In this document: positions 5,527-9,978 of the stretch, one piece after another
How positions within the stretch are numbered: position 1 is the first letter of the stretch
How the letters are laid out: each line of letters starts with the position of its first letter
Source: Saprospiraceae bacterium UBA2365
GTDB taxonomy: Bacteria; Bacteroidota; Bacteroidia; Chitinophagales; Saprospiraceae
DNA: 9,978 nucleotides
Direction: 5' to 3'
Assembly (NCBI GenBank): GCA_002344345.1
Contig: DDTL01000103.1
Span: forward strand, 1 to 9,978
Made by a program: the position numbers and the translations under genes
The notes under the pieces: model-generated
Database searches by the model: none
What the model was told of the DNA's origin: nothing
The model's input: only the letters and a program-made list of their open reading frames with translations

Positions 5527-7905
5527 ATGTATTTTTTTCCTAATCATATCATTTCTTCTCTCGAATTTGACAAAGTCCTCAAATTTGCACAATCATTTTG
5601 CTTCGGCCCTTTAGGAACAGAACATTTTACGACATTGCATTTATCTATTGATCCTGAGGCAATTAACAATCAACTTGAGGCAGTTGATGAACTGAAAAAA
5701 ATTCTGTTATCTCCTAATCCACTGACTCTAGGAAGTTACGAAAGCATAGAGACCGAAGTGAGTTACCTGGCAGTTTCCGGTTACGTTTTAAGTCTTGAAT
5801 CTGTCGTAAAAATCGATAACCTGATTAGATTATCCAATGGTGTTTACAAATTTTTCAGCGGAGAAAAATCCTTAAAGTATCCAAGACTCACAGAATCTGC
5901 CAAATTCTTGTTTGTTCCGGAAGAATTATTTCTTGGCCTGGATAAAGTGCTGGATGAATCGGGAGAAATAAGGCCTGATGCATCTCCTGAACTGCATGCC
6001 ATCCATAAATCCATCCATTCAAAGACATTGGAAATCAATAAGAGATTTAACGGTGTTGCCCAAAAATACAAAGAACAGGGATTGTTGAGTGATGCTTTTG
6101 AAAGTTATAGGAATAACCGGCGTGTTTTAAGTGTTCCAGCTGAGCACAAAAGAAAGATCAGGGGAATCATTCACGATGATTCAGCTACCGGGAAAACAGT
6201 ATTTATTGAACCTGAAGAATTGATCACTGCAAATAATGAACTGTTTGAGCTGGAATCCGAATACAAAAAAGAGATTTATAAAATTCTGAGGAAACTTTCT
6301 GACAAATTGCGTCCCTTCGGAAGTCAATTGCTCGGATTTTACCATCAAATCGGCAGTTTTGATATTATTTATGCCAAGGCAGCTATGGCTGTTTCGATGA
6401 ATGCCAACCGGGTCAATGTAATAGACAAAGCACATTTCGGGTACAAAAAGGCATTTCATCCGTTACTCTACCTTAAAAACCGACAATCAGGATTGCCGGT
6501 AGTGCCATTTGGATTGGAACTGCACAAACCTAATAAGATCATTATTTTGAGCGGACCCAATGCCGGAGGAAAATCTGTGACCATGAAGACTGTCGGGTTA
6601 CTCCAATTGATGTTACAGTCAGGCATGCTCATCACCGCAAATGAAAATTCAACTGTGGGTATTTTTCACCAAATCATGGCAGATATCGGTGATCAGCAAT
6701 CTCTGGAAGATGATTTGAGTACTTATAGTTCCAGGTTGGTTACAATGAAAGCGCTTTTGGATAAAGCAGAGAAAAGAACGCTTTTTCTGATAGATGAATT
6801 CGGTTCAGGGACGGACCCTCAAATAGGAGGAGCGATTGCAGAAGCTGTTTTAAGAGCATTGAATAAATCAAAGGCCTTTGGATTGATCACGACCCATTAT
6901 TCCAACTTAAAGTTCTACGCGTACAAGACACCCGGTATTGTAAACGCTTCCATGTTGTTTGACCAGGAAAACCTGAAACCAACGTACGAATTTGAATTAG
7001 GAAAACCTGGCAGTTCGTATGCCTTTGAAATAGCGCAACAGTCAGGTTTGGATAAAGAAATATTGAAATATGCACGTTTCAAAACGGGTAAAAATGTCAA
7101 GAGGATAGAAGATTTAGTGATTGAACTCCAGTCGGAAAAGCAAATCCTGGATAAAAAGCTGGACGAATTGCTCGAGAAAGAGAAAAAAATCGATTTGTTG
7201 ATCAAAAACTATGACAATCTTTATAAAGATCTGGATTACCGGAGGGCAAAACTTAAACTGGAAAAAAAAGAATTTGCGTTGGTTGATATCAACAAGAAAA
7301 ACAAAGAACTGAATGATGCGATCAGGGAAATAAAAACAGAAAAAAAACTGGAAGAAGCGATCGCTCTGGCAAAAAAACTGGAAGAAGATAAGAAAAAACT
7401 CGAAGTAGAGGCTGAAAAACTTGATCAGGCGGTGTTAGATAGTACAGGACACCTTTGGAAACATCTGAAAGCCGGTGACTATGCAAAATTAAAATCCGGC
7501 GGTGAAACAGGAAAAATCACGGCAATCATGAACAAAAAAGCGGAAATAGAGCTTGGTCACATCTCTATGACCGTCAAACTTTCAGATCTTATCCCAACTG
7601 ATAAACCTATTTCAAAGTATTCCGGCGTAAAAATTGTAACCTCCATTGATGCGGGAAGCAAATTTGAAACAAAAATAGATATCCGGGGATATTCCAAAAC
7701 GGATGCGATGGATGCCATACATGAATTTTTGGATAATGCCATACTTGCGAACGCTAATTTTTTACAAATACTCCACGGAAAAGGAAATGGCATACTTAGA
7801 AAAATGGTAAGGGATATCGTAAAGGAGTACAATGATGTAAAGGAAATAAGCCATCCAGCCGAAGAAAACGGAGGCAACGGTATAACGATCATATCGCTCA
7901 AATAA
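5527..7905 (+). CDS. mutS2: MutS2 family ATPase with Smr domain
   Basis: MutS2 binds branched DNA and restrains homologous recombination in some bacteria. In Bacillus and relatives it also acts on collided ribosomes. The protein has 792 residues, the usual length, and no MutS mismatch-recognition domain. Residues 1-330 form the core/lever region. The ABC-type ATPase follows: Walker A GPNAGGKS (343-350), signature region DDLSTYSSR (395-403), Walker B LFLIDE (419-424) with FGSGTDP, and the switch histidine in THY (456-458). A lysine/glutamate-rich coiled coil spans about 520-635 and a small beta KOW-like segment about 648-690. The C-terminal Smr domain (715-792) carries DIRG (718-721) and HGKGNGILR (750-758). 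The ATG at 5527 is chosen because an in-frame TTG at 5491 would add a poly-lysine stretch encoded by the A-tract. It stands alone, convergent with prmA. Confidence 0.96.
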   Translation: MYFFPNHIISSLEFDKVLKFAQSFCFGPLGTEHFTTLHLSIDPEAINNQLEAVDELKKILLSPNPLTLGSYESIETEVSYLAVSGYVLSLESVVKIDNLIRLSNGVYKFFSGEKSLKYPRLTESAKFLFVPEELFLGLDKVLDESGEIRPDASPELHAIHKSIHSKTLEINKRFNGVAQKYKEQGLLSDAFESYRNNRRVLSVPAEHKRKIRGIIHDDSATGKTVFIEPEELITANNELFELESEYKKEIYKILRKLSDKLRPFGSQLLGFYHQIGSFDIIYAKAAMAVSMNANRVNVIDKAHFGYKKAFHPLLYLKNRQSGLPVVPFGLELHKPNKIIILSGPNAGGKSVTMKTVGLLQLMLQSGMLITANENSTVGIFHQIMADIGDQQSLEDDLSTYSSRLVTMKALLDKAEKRTLFLIDEFGSGTDPQIGGAIAEAVLRALNKSKAFGLITTHYSNLKFYAYKTPGIVNASMLFDQENLKPTYEFELGKPGSSYAFEIAQQSGLDKEILKYARFKTGKNVKRIEDLVIELQSEKQILDKKLDELLEKEKKIDLLIKNYDNLYKDLDYRRAKLKLEKKEFALVDINKKNKELNDAIREIKTEKKLEEAIALAKKLEEDKKKLEVEAEKLDQAVLDSTGHLWKHLKAGDYAKLKSGGETGKITAIMNKKAEIELGHISMTVKLSDLIPTDKPISKYSGVKIVTSIDAGSKFETKIDIRGYSKTDAMDAIHEFLDNAILANANFLQILHGKGNGILRKMVRDIVKEYNDVKEISHPAEENGGNGITIISLK
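7341..7387 (+). repeat. 17-bp direct repeat in the mutS2 coiled coil
   Basis: A 17-bp unit (seven A, CTGGAAGAAG) occurs at 7341-7357 and again at 7371-7387, exactly 30 nt apart. In protein it gives KKLEE twice, ten residues apart. The period keeps frame, so gain or loss of one unit would leave mutS2 open. It may reflect a small past duplication or simply coiled-coil codon bias. Confidence 0.5.
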
Positions 7906-7911
7906 AATAAA

Positions 7912-8739
7912 TCAGCCCTGGAATATACATTTGACTCCTATCCAATCGCCTTCTTCGAGCAATTGATGTATTTCAAAACCAGCCTGCTGATAAGTTTGCA
8001 ACAACAAATCCCTGTGAATTTGCATGACACCTGAAAGTATCAATAGACCTTGGGGTTTGATCCTGCCTTTGATCGCTTCGACACTGGCTGTCAGCACATT
8101 CAGGTTTATATTGGCAATGATGATGTCAAATATTTCTTCTTTTGACAATTCTTCTATGCTACCTGTTTTTATTTCAGTGGATACACAATGATTGGTTTTC
8201 AAATTTTCATGAGCGTTTTCTGTTGCCAAAGGATCATTATCTATGGCTAAAATCCTCAAAGCTCCTGATTTTTCAGCTAAAATTGCCAAAACGCCTGTTC
8301 CTGTGCCAAAATCCAGGACTTGCTTACCCATAAAATCAATGGTACGCATCAAAGAGATCACTATCCGGGTTGTTTCGTGATGACCCGTCCCAAAAGCCAT
8401 TTTGGGATTGATGATCAGATCAAACTTGACTTCTGTCGGAGGTTTATGGAAATCAGCCCGGATACAACAAAAATCCTCCACTACAACAGATTCAAAATTT
8501 TCTTCCCATTTTTTGTTCCAGTTCTCAAATTTGATCACATCAACCATATATGACATCTGATGCTCCAAAAGAAAGGAATCAATGCCCTGGATAAAGCCTT
8601 CACTGCATTCATTTTCAGCTATATATGCTTCAACTCCATGCTCAAGCTCAACAAAACTATGAAAAGGGAAACCGGAAATGATGGCAATGATCATTTCAGG
8701 ATCCATATCAGCATATATAGTAAATTTAATCGTATTCAT
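7912..8739 (-). CDS. prmA: ribosomal protein L11 methyltransferase
   Basis: PrmA transfers methyl groups from S-adenosylmethionine to amino groups of ribosomal protein L11. The protein has 275 residues. The N-terminal substrate-recognition domain spans about 1-70 and is followed by WNKKWEENF (74-82), a family hallmark before the catalytic domain. MAFGTGHHETT (114-124) is the PrmA cofactor-loop motif. SAM motif I is VLDFGTGTGVLAILA (141-155), where Thr146 occupies the place often held by Cys. LAIDNDP (164-170) supplies the acidic residue for the SAM ribose, and IIANIN (207-212) is the PrmA form of the N-methyltransferase motif. The ATG at 8739 fits the family start; no Shine-Dalgarno sequence is seen. 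It follows folD by 19 nt on the same strand, so the two likely form an operon, and it ends 6 nt from the stop of mutS2. Confidence 0.95.
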   Translation of the reverse strand: MNTIKFTIYADMDPEMIIAIISGFPFHSFVELEHGVEAYIAENECSEGFIQGIDSFLLEHQMSYMVDVIKFENWNKKWEENFESVVVEDFCCIRADFHKPPTEVKFDLIINPKMAFGTGHHETTRIVISLMRTIDFMGKQVLDFGTGTGVLAILAEKSGALRILAIDNDPLATENAHENLKTNHCVSTEIKTGSIEELSKEEIFDIIIANINLNVLTASVEAIKGRIKPQGLLILSGVMQIHRDLLLQTYQQAGFEIHQLLEEGDWIGVKCIFQG

Positions 8740-8758
8740 TATAACTGATTATCAATTT

Positions 8759-9640
8759 TCAGAAATGATGTTTTTGTTTGTAAGACTTCATGGTATTGAG
8801 CAGCAAAGCCGCAACCGTCATGAGGCCTACACCCCCAGGAACAGGAGATATAAAGCTACATTTAGGCGCAACTTTCTCAAAATCAACATCTCCTACCAAA
8901 CGGTATCCATTTTTGGCATTTACATCTTCTACCCTGTTAATACCTACGTCGATCACAATTGCTCCAGGTTTTACCATATCAGCCTTAACAAATTCAGGCA
9001 CTCCAATGGCAGCTATCAGGATATCTGCTGATTTGCAAATATTTGTCAAACCAATTGTGGCGCTATGGGTATGGATCACAGTACAATTGCCATAGGCTGC
9101 TTTCCTTGACAAAAGTAAAGCCATCGGTGTTCCGACAATATTACTTCTGCCTAACACGACAGCTATTTTACCTTTAGTCTTGATATTGTATCTTTCCAGC
9201 ATCAACAGGATACCATAAGGAGTAGCAGGTATAAATGTTTCCAAACCGAGTGAAAGCTTACCCATATTGAAGGGATGAAATCCGTCCACATCTTTAGCCG
9301 GGTCCACTGCCCGGATGATCTCCTCATCGTTGATATGTGCAGGAAGTGGTAACTGAACAATATAACCATCAAGTAAAGTATCCGTATTCAAACGATGAAT
9401 GATTTGAAGTAAATCCTCCTGTGTAACATCTTCATCCAGACTGATCAGATCAGAATCAAAACCGGTTTGTTCACAACTCTTGATCTTGCTCCGGACATAA
9501 GATTGGCTGGCAGGATCATGACCAACCAGCACTGCAGCCAGTTTGGGTCTTCTGAGTCCTTTATTCAATGCGTTCTCAACTTCGATTTTTATTTCTTTCT
9601 TGATATTAGCTGAAAGCAGTTTCCCATCCAACAATTGCAT
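8759..9640 (-). CDS. folD: bifunctional methylenetetrahydrofolate dehydrogenase/cyclohydrolase
   Basis: FolD interconverts 5,10-methylene-, 5,10-methenyl- and 10-formyl-tetrahydrofolate in the cytosol, coupled to NADP(H), and so feeds purine synthesis and formyl-Met-tRNA. The 293 residues match the family. Tyr48 and Lys52 in SYVRSK (47-52) align with the E. coli catalytic pair Tyr50/Lys54. DGYIVQLPLP (91-100) and KDVDGFHPFN (116-125, with Asp119) line the folate site. VLGRSNIVG (162-170) belongs to the cofactor-binding domain and PGGVG (268-272) is the C-terminal signature. The usual PCTP reads PATP (138-141). The ATG at 9640 is preferred because the alternative at 9694 adds 18 residues with no family resemblance. 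AATATTTG upstream on the minus strand is close to a -7 box, but it lies too near this start to be convincing. prmA follows after 19 nt. Confidence 0.96.
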   Translation of the reverse strand: MQLLDGKLLSANIKKEIKIEVENALNKGLRRPKLAAVLVGHDPASQSYVRSKIKSCEQTGFDSDLISLDEDVTQEDLLQIIHRLNTDTLLDGYIVQLPLPAHINDEEIIRAVDPAKDVDGFHPFNMGKLSLGLETFIPATPYGILLMLERYNIKTKGKIAVVLGRSNIVGTPMALLLSRKAAYGNCTVIHTHSATIGLTNICKSADILIAAIGVPEFVKADMVKPGAIVIDVGINRVEDVNAKNGYRLVGDVDFEKVAPKCSFISPVPGGVGLMTVAALLLNTMKSYKQKHHF

Positions 9641-9901
9641 AATCCAAATATTTACGTTATGTGAAAAGAAAATTATTGCTCCACGAAATTCCACATTTTT
9701 TCGCGGAACACCTAATTATCCCTAAAATTGATAAGCTTCATTATAATAATTTATACTGATAGCATTAGAATCCATATCCTCATTCCGAACTGCCAATTAA
9801 AACTTTTTTTTGCTAAAATAAGGTACAATCAACCTGTAGGGTTTCAATCACTATAACACAAAAACATATATATAAACTTGATTTTCTAATTACTGCCACA
9901 A
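9641..9901. other. AT-rich intergenic region upstream of folD
   Basis: This stretch should hold the folD promoter and perhaps one for a plus-strand gene at the right edge. It contains the second copy of a 14-bp repeat (9734-9747), an eight-T run at 9804-9811 and a -7-like TAAACTTG at 9873-9880. No gene, tRNA or strong hairpin is visible. Confidence 0.5.
9734..9747. repeat. 14-bp repeat, copy 2
   Basis: AGCTTCATTATAAT is identical to 5257-5270. It lies 94-107 bp before the folD start and is likewise upstream of a minus-strand gene. Flanking bases are not conserved between the copies beyond the 14-mer. Confidence 0.3.
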
Positions 9902-9978
9902 ATGAATCAAATTAAGTTTTCGATGATCCTTTCTGTTTCAATACTTCAAATTGCACATAATTTTTTCAATAATTATTT
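9902..9978 (+). CDS. possible 5' end of a signal-peptide-bearing gene
   Basis: From an ATG at 9902 the frame stays open for 25 codons to the window edge. The translation has Lys at position 5 followed by a hydrophobic run (FSMILSVSILQIA, 6-18), as in a secretion signal. A -7-like TAAACTTG ends 21 nt upstream, and there is no Shine-Dalgarno sequence. The stretch is too short to name a product, and 25 open codons can occur by chance, so this is tentative. Confidence 0.3.
   Translation, partial: MNQIKFSMILSVSILQIAHNFFNNY

Noticed and set aside
7557..7901. 114-codon minus-strand open frame opposite the mutS2 3' end
   Set aside because: The plus-strand Smr domain motifs are clear here, and the antisense translation shows no recognisable domain.
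9218..9229. FolD has PATP where E. coli has PCTP
   Set aside because: From memory, Bacteroidota FolD proteins often have Ala at this position, and the catalytic Tyr/Lys/Asp residues are intact, so this is normal variation.
8759..9694. folD starting at the upstream ATG (9694)
   Set aside because: The added 18 residues are unlike FolD N-termini, while the ATG at 9640 starts right before the typical LLDGK motif.
1..9978. Defence system, mobile element, CRISPR or biosynthetic cluster
   Set aside because: Both strands were read for transposases, integrases, nuclease/toxin pairs, direct-repeat arrays and NRPS/PKS or RiPP genes. None was found, and the genes present are mainly core metabolic and information-processing functions.

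Overview
The window is AT-rich bacterial chromosome of housekeeping type and looks like a member of the Bacteroidota, possibly the Saprospiria (the class is a guess). The evidence is: a TonB-type C-terminal module with the spacing and paired cysteines usual in that phylum; a lipoprotein with an acidic stretch just after the lipobox cysteine; a DUF4249-like protein; start regions that are A/T-rich and mostly lack Shine-Dalgarno sequences; and one or two elements resembling the Bacteroidota -7 box (TAnnTTTG). No tRNA, rRNA, CRISPR array, insertion sequence or phage gene was found.

Layout. Left, plus strand: a coiled-coil protein of unknown function (170-1111), then cytidine deaminase (1184-1675). 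A cluster of small dyads (1743-1799) separates these from a convergent minus-strand group. Read in its own direction that group is: a secreted thioredoxin-like/TonB-C fusion (4098-3220), a YigZ/IMPACT protein (3177-2518) and dephospho-CoA kinase (2525-1935). The last two overlap by 8 nt. Upstream of the group, also on the minus strand, is a DUF4249-like lipoprotein (5219-4236). A 307-bp divergent intergenic region follows, then mutS2 on the plus strand (5527-7905). mutS2 converges, with only 6 nt between stop codons, on a minus-strand folD-prmA pair (9640-8759 and 8739-7912). The last 338 bp are mostly non-coding; a possible signal-peptide-like ORF starts at 9902 and runs off the edge.

How the genes relate. 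Most are unlinked core functions: pyrimidine salvage (cdd), the last step of CoA synthesis (coaE), one-carbon/folate metabolism (folD), ribosomal protein L11 methylation (prmA), and recombination control or ribosome rescue (mutS2). Two envelope proteins (Trx-TonB fusion and DUF4249-like lipoprotein) lie next to each other, but nothing in the sequence ties them to one pathway.

I do not see a defence system, biosynthetic cluster or other clearly novel multi-gene system. The points most worth a second look are the thioredoxin-like/TonB fusion lacking the second active-site cysteine, the conserved-looking coiled-coil protein, the tandem dyads between the convergent cdd and coaE genes, the dyad over the Trx-TonB stop codon, and the 12-A tract before the mutS2 start.
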